A stretch of 32,723 nt of DNA from Spongospora subterranea f. sp. subterranea (taxonomy: Eukaryota; Endomyxa: Phytomyxea; Phytomyxea; Plasmodiophorida): contig JAUGWO010000333.1 of assembly GCA_049724395.1 (NCBI GenBank), positions 1-32,723 of the forward strand. The letters are read 5' to 3'. Shown one piece after another: positions 1 through 8,255 of this stretch. A program made the position numbers and the translations under genes. Position 1 is the stretch's first letter. Each line of letters opens with the position of its first letter. The notes below the pieces were generated by a model, which did not search any database, was not told the origin of the DNA, and was given only the letters and a program-made list of their open reading frames with translations.

Positions 1-59
1 CATTGAATACTTATCATTGGTATGAGATGAGCGGACAGGTCCTTGTTGTCAATTCCTGC

Positions 60-288
60 ACTGACGGAAAATATTTTGGAAGTCGGTACTTTACTGACAG
101 AAAAATTATTAGAAGTCGGTGCTGTATGAATGACTCAACCGACAATACTACCATTTACTGGTGGCTATCCGACAATATTACCATTCTTTGGTGGCAATCC
201 GACAATACCACCATTTATTGGTGGCAAACTGACAACACGACCATTAATTGGTGGCAATCTGACAATAAAACCATTTATAGGTGGCAAT
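60..288 (+). repeat. Minisatellite in LINE ORF2 N-terminal region (five 30-bp units plus two 33-bp units)
   Basis: Five tandem 30-bp units start at 139, 169, 199, 229 and 259; each begins C(C/T)GACAA and ends GGTGGC plus three bases. Because 30 is a multiple of 3 they read in frame as a ten-residue repeat of the type DNTTIYWWQS. Just upstream two 33-bp units (60-92 and 93-125) share CTGAC(G/A)GAAAA and AGTCGGT. The array lies just ahead of the OTU domain, where the other copies of this LINE family also carry repetitive sequence of a different composition. Confidence 0.85.
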
Positions 289-411
289 GGCCAAAAGGAA
301 CACTAAAATTAGATGCCGTCCCCTGCGACAACCAATTCTTCGCATCACTCGATACCTGGAATTGGAACATGGTAAAATTGTTTCCAATTAGGGTGTGGTT
401 GAATGTAAAAC

Positions 412-636
412 GTGGGAAAAAACCGAAATAACAGCAAAGTATGGAAAACAAGTGAAAACAAAACACTGGAACAATCAACACCATACAGTGGCGGAAACAG
501 CAAAGGACTCCATACATCATGCATGGTGGAGATAAAGAATACGAAATACGTATTTAGAGATGTCATCGGAATAGGAAACTGCGCTTTCGAGGCGATCAGA
601 GCATCAGGAGCGATCCCGAATATGACAGTGCAAGAA
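412..636 (+). pseudogene. LINE A ORF2 N-terminal fragment with OTU catalytic-Cys motif
   Basis: This frame has no clear ATG (the upstream codon is GTG) and encodes about 75 residues. It shares two stretches with the longer copy at 28122-29042: a GGNSK..H.SCMVEI segment and a KYVFRDVIG.GNCAFEAI segment. The GNC-x2-EAI signature resembles the catalytic cysteine block of OTU-family cysteine proteases; the Cys codon is 580-582. The usual acidic residue three positions before the Cys is Ile here, as in the sister copies (Ile or Val). Homology to the OTU domain ends around 636, where the sequence jumps to the endonuclease. The remaining OTU residues including the His block are missing, so this copy cannot make a working protease. 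Confidence 0.7.
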
Positions 637-641
637 AAACA

Positions 642-3600
642 TATTGGAAACAAATCGGCAAATTCGTAGAAATGCGAGATGAACCGATACTTCTAACAGG
701 TGACCTCAACACCAAAGATAGACGGTTTGGAATCCACCATGACGAAACTCACAAATACCTAGACAGCATATTGGAAGAATGCAAACTGATGAACAACCCG
801 GAACGCCCAACAAGAGGAAACAACTCATTAGATATCACCATTGCCAATCGACAGATGGCAAAGGAGATCTTACAATGGGACGTGCACGCAGAGCTAGGCA
901 GTGACCATTCACCGACAACAATAGATACTACAATTAGAAGAAAATCGACGCAAAGGATTCCCCCTAGCCGTAAAAGAATACAACGAATTGACACACGAGC
1001 GACAACGAAAGCGTTAGAAGAGGAACTGCAGAATGTTGAAAGCAAGAACATGGGACTAACAGCTTTCATTGACCTATTGCAAAATAGCATTAAGCACAAA
1101 TATGTTAGACAGAATAGATGCAAATTCTGGACCACGAAACTCAAAATTGCGTTAAACTTGCGAAATAAACTCAAGCGCAAACACCAGGAAGTCATACTGA
1201 AATGCAAAAGCCAGCAATTTATTGCACGGCAGCACACCGAAATGCGAAAAGCGGAAATATCATTGAGGAAACAATTTCAGAAAGCGAAAAATGCAAGCCT
1301 TAGAACGGAAGTTAAACAGGCATGTATGGACGAAACAGGAGCCAAAATATGGAGCCTGGTAAAGAAGATAAGTCCTCAAACCAACAAACGGAGACGAAAG
1401 TACGAAACACAGAAAGTTGATGCAAAAGATGAAGCGGAAAAAATAGCTGACAGTTTTGAGGCAATCTACAGCGAAGCAGACCTTAACCTCAATGAGCATG
1501 AACAGCGTGAACACGATCTACTCATTGAAAAACTATGGAAAGAGAGAATCTCTCAACCACCGGAAAAGATTACTTTGAGAGAGCTAGAAAGGGCAGTTGT
1601 TAAGGCCAATAGGAAATCAGCAGGAGGAATTGATGGAATACCGAATAGTCTCATCAAAGAATTATGCAAAAATGATATGAACAAATACGCGTTGCTGAAT
1701 TCAATTAATAACGATATTATAGATTTAGGATACTTCCCACAAGATATGAAAATAGCGAAAATCAGACCATTACCTAAAGATAAACCAGGTGAATATAGAC
1801 CGATATCATTATTGCCTAATATAGCCAAACTGGTAGAAGGGATTATTGAACACAGAATAAGACACCAAGCGGAAAAGCACATACCTGATAACCAATTCGG
1901 GTGCAGACCCGCTCATAGTACTACGCATGCATTGTTAAGATTGCTGCATAATGCAGGATTAGCAGCTGCTAAAGAACAACAATTCGCCCTAATTGTATAT
2001 GACTTTATGAAAGCCTTTGACAGAGTACAGAGAACACTACTAGTACGAAAGATGAGAAATATGGGAATAGACTCATACCTAATATTATTGATCGACCAAT
2101 GGTTGACAAAGCGAATATTCCACGTGTGCCACAGGAAAAATATTACAGAGCCGCATTATCAAGAGAACGGAATCCCTCAAGGATCCAGTATTAGCGTCTT
2201 ATTATGGATTATATATATCTACGATGCACCAATAGAAACGGTCAATAGTAATGTTTATGTAGATGATACCACACAATGGGCAACAGATTCAACCAAATGG
2301 GAAGTAAAAAATCAACTGAGGGCAGAGAGTTCAAAGCTGCAAAGCTGGTGCACAGCAAACCACATTAAGATACAATGGCTGAAAACCCACTTATTATTCA
2401 ATGAACATGCTCATAGAGACCAAATAACTGTCAACGAGCATAAAATCAAAACAACAGACACAATCAAGTATTTAGGGGCAACCTTAAGAGCAAATGATGA
2501 GAATCACCACTCAACAATCAAAATCGATCTCAAAGAAGTAGCAAAGGACATTAAAACCAGATGCAAATTAATGAGAGGGCTACGAAAATATGGAATTCCA
2601 GTTTCGACCTTTCAAAAAATATGTCGAGGATTCATAGGCGGAAAACTCAATTACTACCTGCCATGGCTTGCAGCGGAAATACACCAAACCATGAAGACCA
2701 CTCTGAACCCGATGGAAATTGCATATAGAGACTATATGAGAACATATACAGGATGTTTCCCATCGACACCAATCCCATTATTACATGCGATATCACGATT
2801 CCCATTATTAAAGGATAGAATAATCACAGAGACAACAATGACAGTACTTTCAGCACAGGCAAATGGCACATTATTAGGAAGTGAATATGCTGCCTGGAAT
2901 GGAGATGGCGATGGATGGACCCCATTAGGGGAGGTATGGAAAGCACTCAAAGAGAGAGTACCTGACACATATGATGCAGTTCATACTAGGACTGATATAC
3001 CAGCACGAATATTGGAGGGATTATATAAGGTCAAATACCATTCCTCAAATAGGGAAAAAGCAATCAAAAAACACAAAAAAGGAAAGCTATTGCCGACAAA
3101 CCCAGATATCGAACTATGGACAGATGGGAGTTTTAATAAGGATGTTGGCGGAGGAGCGGCAGCTCTGCTAATTGATTATACAAATAGAGATGAAAAAGGC
3201 GAGACCAACGAAGAGATAATTACCGTTAAACTAGGAACAGAAGTGACATCATCATATGAATGTGAGATTATTGCACTGAATAGTGGACTAGATATAGCTG
3301 TAGACCAGAACTATGAGGGAAGACATATCCACATAATGACAGATTCCTTATCATGGATGAGTCAACTACAATCCTTACCGATAAAACCAAGGAGAGTGAA
3401 CGCTATCGTTGCGGAATGTGCAGATAAATTAGCGAAATTAACAAAAGAAAACAAGGTGGATATACACTTTATACCAAGTCACGTGGAAAACGACAACAAT
3501 AATGAAGACGAGATGAAAGTCCCCATAGGACACAGCGATGACATTGATCAACTAGCAAAGCAAGCATCGATGGCGGCGATGAAATTCAACATGACCCATT

Positions 3601-3725
3601 TATATCATCGTTCAAACTGCATCTTAAGAAAAGAGAGAGAGAAAACCTTAAAGATTACATCAAAGAACGAGTTCAAGCTAGCAGATTCAAAGGATACCCA
3701 GAAAGGGATAAATTTAAGATATTAA
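642..3725 (+). CDS. LINE A ORF2: APE endonuclease C-terminus, reverse transcriptase, RNase H
   Basis: The frame is open from about 639, before the ATG at 672. Counting from that ATG, residues 7-20 and 77-80 carry the APE-type endonuclease blocks LLTGDLN and SDHS. Reverse transcriptase covers about 300-600, with FMKAFD ending in the catalytic Asp450, the NGIPQG block near 499-504 and the YVDD active site at 529-532. RNase H covers about 812-970, with DGS (Asp818), Glu865, TDS (Asp891) and a final Asp near 957, so all four metal ligands appear present. In the LINE family the endonuclease nicks the target and RT copies the RNA onto the 3' end. Only the last third of the endonuclease survives. 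A frame change between about 3650 and 3720 separates this from the terminal zinc finger. Confidence 0.92.
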   Translation, partial: YWKQIGKFVEMRDEPILLTGDLNTKDRRFGIHHDETHKYLDSILEECKLMNNPERPTRGNNSLDITIANRQMAKEILQWDVHAELGSDHSPTTIDTTIRRKSTQRIPPSRKRIQRIDTRATTKALEEELQNVESKNMGLTAFIDLLQNSIKHKYVRQNRCKFWTTKLKIALNLRNKLKRKHQEVILKCKSQQFIARQHTEMRKAEISLRKQFQKAKNASLRTEVKQACMDETGAKIWSLVKKISPQTNKRRRKYETQKVDAKDEAEKIADSFEAIYSEADLNLNEHEQREHDLLIEKLWKERISQPPEKITLRELERAVVKANRKSAGGIDGIPNSLIKELCKNDMNKYALLNSINNDIIDLGYFPQDMKIAKIRPLPKDKPGEYRPISLLPNIAKLVEGIIEHRIRHQAEKHIPDNQFGCRPAHSTTHALLRLLHNAGLAAAKEQQFALIVYDFMKAFDRVQRTLLVRKMRNMGIDSYLILLIDQWLTKRIFHVCHRKNITEPHYQENGIPQGSSISVLLWIIYIYDAPIETVNSNVYVDDTTQWATDSTKWEVKNQLRAESSKLQSWCTANHIKIQWLKTHLLFNEHAHRDQITVNEHKIKTTDTIKYLGATLRANDENHHSTIKIDLKEVAKDIKTRCKLMRGLRKYGIPVSTFQKICRGFIGGKLNYYLPWLAAEIHQTMKTTLNPMEIAYRDYMRTYTGCFPSTPIPLLHAISRFPLLKDRIITETTMTVLSAQANGTLLGSEYAAWNGDGDGWTPLGEVWKALKERVPDTYDAVHTRTDIPARILEGLYKVKYHSSNREKAIKKHKKGKLLPTNPDIELWTDGSFNKDVGGGAAALLIDYTNRDEKGETNEEIITVKLGTEVTSSYECEIIALNSGLDIAVDQNYEGRHIHIMTDSLSWMSQLQSLPIKPRRVNAIVAECADKLAKLTKENKVDIHFIPSHVENDNNNEDEMKVPIGHSDDIDQLAKQASMAAMKFNMTHLYHRSNCILRKEREKTLKITSKNEFKLADSKDTQKGINLRY

Positions 3726-4039
3726 TGACGCTAAACGAAAGGAAGATTGAACCTACAACCCCGCTTCTCAACAGAGCAAGAACTGGGCACTCTTGTGCAA
3801 GAAATCACCTGAAGAACCTGAATATGGATGACAGTAACATATGCAGATGGTGTAATACGGAAATAGAGACGATTGAACATCAGGTGTTACACTGCAAGGC
3901 GTTACAAGGAAAGTTGAGTAAAGTCAGGAAAGAGTACAAAGGTTTGAACACCTCATCATTTGAAAATGCACTGTGGGAATACCCGCAAGAAATGAACAGG
4001 ATCCTAAGAAGGGCAGTGAAAAAGAGGTGCTACATCTAG
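3725..4039 (+). CDS. LINE A ORF2 C-terminal zinc-finger end
   Basis: This 104-residue frame continues ORF2 in another phase: its ATG overlaps the TAA of the preceding frame. Homologous-looking coding potential in this phase begins somewhat upstream (from about 3650), so the split is a frameshift and not a separate gene. Residues of the form CRWC, an eight-residue spacer, then HQVLHC give a C-x2-C-x8-H-x3-HC arrangement, which matches the zinc finger usually found after RNase H or RT in I- and R1-type LINEs. It probably binds nucleic acid during target-primed reverse transcription (family knowledge). The protein ends at TAG 4037-4039. Confidence 0.75.
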   Translation: MTLNERKIEPTTPLLNRARTGHSCARNHLKNLNMDDSNICRWCNTEIETIEHQVLHCKALQGKLSKVRKEYKGLNTSSFENALWEYPQEMNRILRRAVKKRCYI

Positions 4040-4127
4040 AACCACAGGAACCCGAATCCGAATACACGAGCAGAAAATGCTCTGTGGGAATACCCGCAAG
4101 AAATGAACAGGATCCTAAGAAGGGCAG
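3962..4127 (+). repeat. 55-bp direct duplication at the end of LINE A ORF2
   Basis: Positions 3962-4016 and 4073-4127 are the same 55 bp with a single difference, spaced 111 bp apart. The segment encodes the end of ORF2 (ending RILRRA), so the terminal codons appear a second time inside the 3' UTR. It looks like a local duplication or template slip during reverse transcription. Confidence 0.85.
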
Positions 4128-4594
4128 ACGGCGATCGAGACAGTGAGAGAGAGGAGGCAGCCTAGATAAATATCTTCCGAAGAGGAGTAAAACCTCGATA
4201 AAAAATCAGCTACCTAACCGTAGCGAAGAGGTGCTACCTCTCTAAATACAGGCCGAAGAGGAGGACAACCTCTATGCAAAAACCGAGCTGTCTAGTAAGG
4301 ATGCGACCTGGTTAGGCCAAAGGGTGTTCCTTAGGGAATTTTTAGTGTCCCGGATACAGAGTTTTCCGGGTACGTTTTTTAGTTGGGACGGAATATGTAG
4401 GACTATTCTAACCCCACACTACCCTTTGCGTCGACCAAACTGCTGAACTACCGGCGAAGGTCTATATTTCGGGTGCGAGCCTGATACTGGGAGGAGCTTC
4501 TGAGACGCGAGTCGAAGAAACGAATCTTGGCCCAATAGCCGTGGGACCGGCCGACCTGCATGAAAAGTGCAAACTCAATCACAAAAAAAAAAAA
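4040..4594 (+). other. LINE A 3' UTR with stem-loops and poly(A) tail
   Basis: Three short stem-loops of the form GAGG...CCTC occur at 4182-4196, 4228-4240 and 4258-4272, each preceded by CGAA. A further hairpin pairs CCCGGA at 4349-4354 with TCCGGG at 4365-4370. The region ends in TGCAAACTCAATCAC followed by about 17 A. Blocks of this tail recur at 5309-5764 (+), 10169-10545 (-) and 10945-11060 (+). In several LINE families a 3' UTR stem-loop is what the reverse transcriptase recognises; that this hairpin does so is inference. Confidence 0.8.
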
Positions 4595-6580
4595 AAAAAC
4601 CAGAATCGAGTCATATCCGTTAGAGCTCGGAAGTTTCACAATGAAGTCCATCGAAATGGAGGACCAGAGGTGTGTAGGGAGCGGCAACGACAGTAAAAGT
4701 CCATGTGGCCTATGACGAGGGGTCTTATTACGCATACAGGTATCGCAGCTCTTGACATATCGATCTACTACTCTCCTAATTCCTGGCCACCAATAATCCT
4801 TCGTGATATTAGCCAATGTCTTAGCTTTTCCGAAATGCCCTGCGAGCGGTGAGTCGTGTCGAGACTCTAAGACCTTGAGCTGTAAGTCGAGATTACGAAC
4901 GACCATTCTCCCTTCTTTGTACAACAACTCTGCCTCGACGGAAAATGGATACGGAACGCCTTGAGACTTTTTCTGTTGTACAAACTCAGATACAACCTGG
5001 GCAGCTCTGATCCCGTCGATCATTGGTTCGGGAACTGTGTTCCGAACTGCAAATACGCGGATTGGTGACTTGACTAGCCTTTTCGGATCGATAATGGACG
5101 TTTTCTGCTGCGTCCATGCGGTATCTGCGGTCGTGATTTCGAATTCGGGCCTTCTGGATAATGCGTCTGGTTTCCCGGTAAGGGCTCCCGCTCGGTGGAT
5201 AATGACATAATCGTATTCTGATAACACCACGGACCATCTGGCTTGCCTTCGATTCAGAATCTTGCTAGTAGAGGATAGTGTGAGGTTCTTGTGATCACTA
5301 AAAATCTGTCTAAGCTTGGTTCTGGTCTGTCCCGGTTGGTGGCAGGTTAGGACCAAGTCAGTGTGAGGCTTGAGTTCCAAAACCCCGTGGGCAGGAATAC
5401 CCTAAGGTTGGCCAGCTAATACGGAAGTAGAGCGCAGGTTGTTGAGCATGCGAGGAACGAACCTCTTGAAACATAGACAGCTGATTTGTAATGATGCGAC
5501 TTGGGTTCAAGGCATTGTGGTGTTCCGTACAGGGAATTTCCCCCGTGTCCAACCAATTGTTAGGGGGTTTTAGTGAGTCGGGTCAGGGATCAACCTCACA
5601 CTATCACAATGTCGGTCAGACTGCAGAACATTCAGCGAAGGTACTATTGTCTAGCGAATGAGTTTTGACACCAAGTTCGTCTTGGACCTCTTGTAGATAT
5701 GGGTACTACAAACCTGGCACCAAAATGCCGAACACAATCACAAAAAAAAACAAAAAAAAAACTGTATCTGGTGTGGACTACCCTCCAAGAAGTGACGCCA
5801 TTGTCTGAACGCCTCCACTATTGCTAATAGCTCTTTGTCGTGTGTTTCGTAGTTGATTTCCGACGCGGTAAACTTCCTGGAATAAAACGCCACTGGGTGC
5901 AGTTGATCATTTGGTCCCGGTTGCGATAAAACAGCTCCCATTGCGAAATCAGACGCGTCGACTTCTAGAATACATGGTGCTGCCGGATTTTAGTGAACTA
6001 GTATTGGTGAGGACACAAATGCATTCTTGAGGTTCTGGAAAGCGGCTTCACCATTTTTGAGACCAAACGAAATCTACGTCCTTCGTTAGTGCAACTAAGG
6101 GTCCCACAATTTCTGAATAATTTGCGATGAACCCGCGGTAGAAGTTTGCAAATCCTAAAAGACATTGTACTCCTTTAAGGTTTGTCGGAGGCGCCCAATC
6201 CACGATAGTTTCAACTTTCCTTACATCCATCATTAATCCTTTCTTCGAAATATTGTAGCCCAAATACTCCACTTGAGTTGAGTCGAAAACGCATTTCTCT
6301 AATTTTGCACTGAGATTTGCTTCTCGGAATCGTTGCAGTACTCGACGGACGTCTCGATCATGGGCTTCTACGGAACTTGAAAAAATCAGAATGTCGTCAA
6401 GGTACACTACGACACATGTGACGAGGAATTCCTGAAACGTTTCGTGCATAAGTCTTTGGAAATGTGCCGGAGCATTCATAAGCCCAAATGGCACCATTGT
6501 GTACTCAAAATGCCCATACTTGCAGTTGAATGCTGTTTTCCATTCATCTCCTCTCTTGATTCGAAGTAAGTTGTATGTCA
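4595..6580 (-). mobile_element. Ty3/Gypsy fossil A: RT, RNase H and integrase N-terminal half
   Basis: Read on the minus strand this piece has Gypsy reverse transcriptase (about 6580-6060, with the FGLMNAP block and a YLDD active site), RNase H (about 5940-5180, with the LxxHDKELLA and FSDHKNL blocks), and integrase with its H-H-C-C zinc domain (about 4860-4730) followed by the first catalytic Asp in a SMDFI block near 4640. It is interrupted by a LINE-tail insertion (5309-5764) and cut off at 4594 by LINE A. On the right it stops near 6580 against LTR-like sequence of the opposite orientation. It is an old, broken copy with several breaks besides the insertions. Confidence 0.9.
5309..5764 (+). 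mobile_element. 5'-truncated LINE tail (456 bp) inserted in Gypsy A RNase H
   Basis: Gypsy RNase H sequence is continuous on either side (left flank ending AAAAATCTG at 5308, right flank continuing at 5765), so the block between is an insertion. Its 3' end is CACAATCAC followed by an A-rich tail at about 5740-5761. The body matches the LINE A 3' UTR in scattered blocks (GATGCGAC-TGG, GTGTTCC, GGGAATTT, CACACTA, GCGAAGGT). The flanks suggest a short target-site duplication, AAAAATCTG versus AAAAAACTG, part of which merges with the tail. It is a diverged relative of the LINE A tail or a SINE sharing that tail; no coding sequence is visible. Confidence 0.78.
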
Positions 6581-6584
6581 TGAC

Positions 6585-8140
6585 CCTACTCCCTGTATAT
6601 AATACAATTGTGCGTGATCGGACTACTCAGTTCGATCAACAAACGTTTTTACGACTATATATTCGTTCTGCCTCTTCTCTCCGCTCTTCGTCCGTCTTTC
6701 ACTCTTCTACCCGCTCTACCTCCTTCCTTCTCACCCCTCTTCCGGTCCTTCTCCCTCTTCTCTCCGCTTCTTCATCCTTCCTCCCAGCACTTCAGCGTAT
6801 AGTCCTAAAAGTTTGATTGAACTACAATTGCAAGGGATGCCGCCAAGAACACTTCGGTCGCACCCCGAACAACCAGTGGAGGATGATACTCATGATGCCG
6901 ACGAGTCATGGTATGGTATGGTATACAAAGGATCGCGGGTTCTTATGGGTTGAGTAAGCCTGTGTACTACCAGGCTTTCCCTACTTCCGCCTGGCCGCTA
7001 CAAGTAGCTTGGGTATCCAATGAAGGAACCTATTAGACCAGCTGGATTCAGCAACATAATCTGTCCTAACGACCACACCGAATGGGACCTGCCCCCACCT
7101 GATAACATTGCCTATCCAGAGTTTCCGAGTTCACTGCAAGCAGCTCGCTCTCCCACATTCATTAGAGGCCACGTGGTCAGACCTTCGTGCTCAACATTCA
7201 TTCTACTTTTCCGTATGATGCAACCTTGGGGGGTCTCGCAAAATTCCATCACTCACGGGGTTTCGAACTCATGTCCAACACTCACCCGGACATGCCTGCC
7301 ACCAACAGGGACAGACAGGAACCAAGGTACCCCCGACGAGTCAGATGATGTCGACCGGAAGCCGACGGTTTGCTCACCAGCTGATTATGATGACAAATCT
7401 ATTGCTCTGGAGTCGCTTCATCGTCAATTGTTGCATCTCCAACAACAGCAGCTCCCTCGACAACTCGAAAACTCCGCTTGCAAAACATCGATTTCCAGTA
7501 ACGCACCTCTAACTTTAGAGTCAGTTTACGGGGAATTAAAGGAGCTACAACAACAACTGTCGAGACAGGAAACCCAGGAACCATCTTTACCTCGAACCCT
7601 AGATTTACCGAGACCGCCCACGTTCGACGGCGACGTTTCTAGGTTTCGAACATGGTCGGCCCAAGTGGAGAACTACCTCAGAACCTCTAACCATACGTTC
7701 ACGACCGACACACTGCGAATTGGACTTTTTACAAGTCTGATGACGGGGCTGGCAGCAGATTGGCTGGTCCCCAGATTGTTGGAAAATTCGCCAATTCTCC
7801 ACTATCTCGAATTACTCTTGCTGACTATCAAAGGTTCTTTTGACCATCCCCATCGTCGTCGCACTTCCGCTTGGGCCATAAGAGCGCTGAAGCAAACCAA
7901 CTGTGCGACATTTACCGAATACGAAACCCAATTTCGTTTGTTTGCAAGGAATGTTGACTGGTCTCCTTGTGCACTCATTGATCAGTTCCGTGAAGGTTTA
8001 TATGCAGACGTAGATGATTATCTCAACGTCTTAGAGGATTGTGGAGCTCTTCATGCAAATTCATCCCTGGACGAAGTGGTCACCGCCGCGATCCGCTATG
8101 TTGCTCGTCGGAAAGAGCGGCCGAACCGAGGGCATTGGAC
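6585..8140 (+). mobile_element. Ty3/Gypsy fossil A': LTR-like leader and gag
   Basis: From about 6585 the sequence looks like an LTR or leader: a TATA-like CTGTATATAATAC at about 6590-6605, then pyrimidine-rich sequence to about 6810. A gag frame begins with MPPRTLRSH at 6838, is split by a SINE (6909-7332), and continues to about 8130. The core at about 7600-8060 reads PPTFDGD, FRTWSAQVENYL, then a GLAADW block, a typical Gypsy capsid pattern. A glutamine-rich coiled segment lies ahead of it (7390-7570). It points away from Gypsy A at a head-to-head junction near 6580, so this is either a second Gypsy copy or an inverted part of the same one. LTR limits are uncertain. It is broken and lacks pol. 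Confidence 0.72.
6909..7332 (-). mobile_element. Full-length tRNA-type SINE, copy 1 (ATACC-tailed)
   Basis: An 11-bp direct repeat, CCGACGAGTCA, flanks the insertion (6898-6908 and 7333-7343), and the gag frame reads through if one copy is taken as the target site. On the minus strand the head carries GAGTTCGAAACCCC at 7270-7257, a good match to the pol III B box, 62-75 bp from the 5' end as expected for a tRNA-derived SINE. The 3' end is a short (ATACC)n run next to the left repeat. The A box is not convincing. Its last 130-150 bp recur at 8709-8857 and 13743-13860, which defines a family. It has no coding capacity. Confidence 0.8.
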
Positions 8141-8144
8141 ACCA

Positions 8145-8255
8145 GGCAAATGGGTATTTACCAAAACGATGGACAACGGTCATCAAACATTCAAGCTGAG
8201 ATTCGTTGCCAGGGGCTAGTGTGCTGAACTCAATCACAAAACAAAAAAATCTGTT
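8145..8255 (+). mobile_element. Copia RT splinter joined to a minimal LINE tail
   Basis: About 75 bp (8145-8219) encode KWVF followed by a LRFVARG block, the conserved start of Copia reverse transcriptase, in frame with the Gypsy gag upstream. A stop follows. At once comes GTGCTGAACTCAATCAC and an A-rich stretch (8220-8247), matching the last bases of the LINE tails at 4594 and 5740. A LINE-like 3' end directly on a Copia fragment suggests that LINE machinery copied a chimeric transcript, but a chance deletion junction is also possible. Confidence 0.5.

Larger units (their letters stand above)
1..4594 (+). mobile_element. OTU-type LINE copy A, 3' complete with poly(A), internally deleted
   Basis: The copy runs off the left edge of the window. 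It holds, in order, a 30-bp minisatellite, the start of an OTU-like protease domain, the last third of an APE endonuclease, reverse transcriptase, RNase H, a C-terminal zinc finger and a 3' UTR ending in CAATCAC plus about 17 A. Two relatives in this window (17290-18195 and 27650-29042) keep the rest of the OTU domain, so copy A has lost the middle of ORF2: OTU sequence stops near 636 and endonuclease sequence starts near 639. The poly(A) abuts Gypsy integrase sequence at 4595, so the LINE inserted into that Gypsy copy. The coding part is otherwise well kept, with one further frame change near 3650-3720. The domain order APE-RT-RNase H fits the I/R1-like LINE group; the clade assignment is inference. 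Confidence 0.9.

Noticed and set aside
60-300. CRISPR-like array of spaced repeats
   Set aside because: Units are contiguous 30-bp repeats without unique spacers, in frame, in a eukaryotic LINE; this is a minisatellite.
7020-8219. A single 399-residue protein
   Set aside because: It is a chance concatenation: SINE sequence up to 7332, Gypsy gag to about 8130, and a Copia RT splinter at the end.
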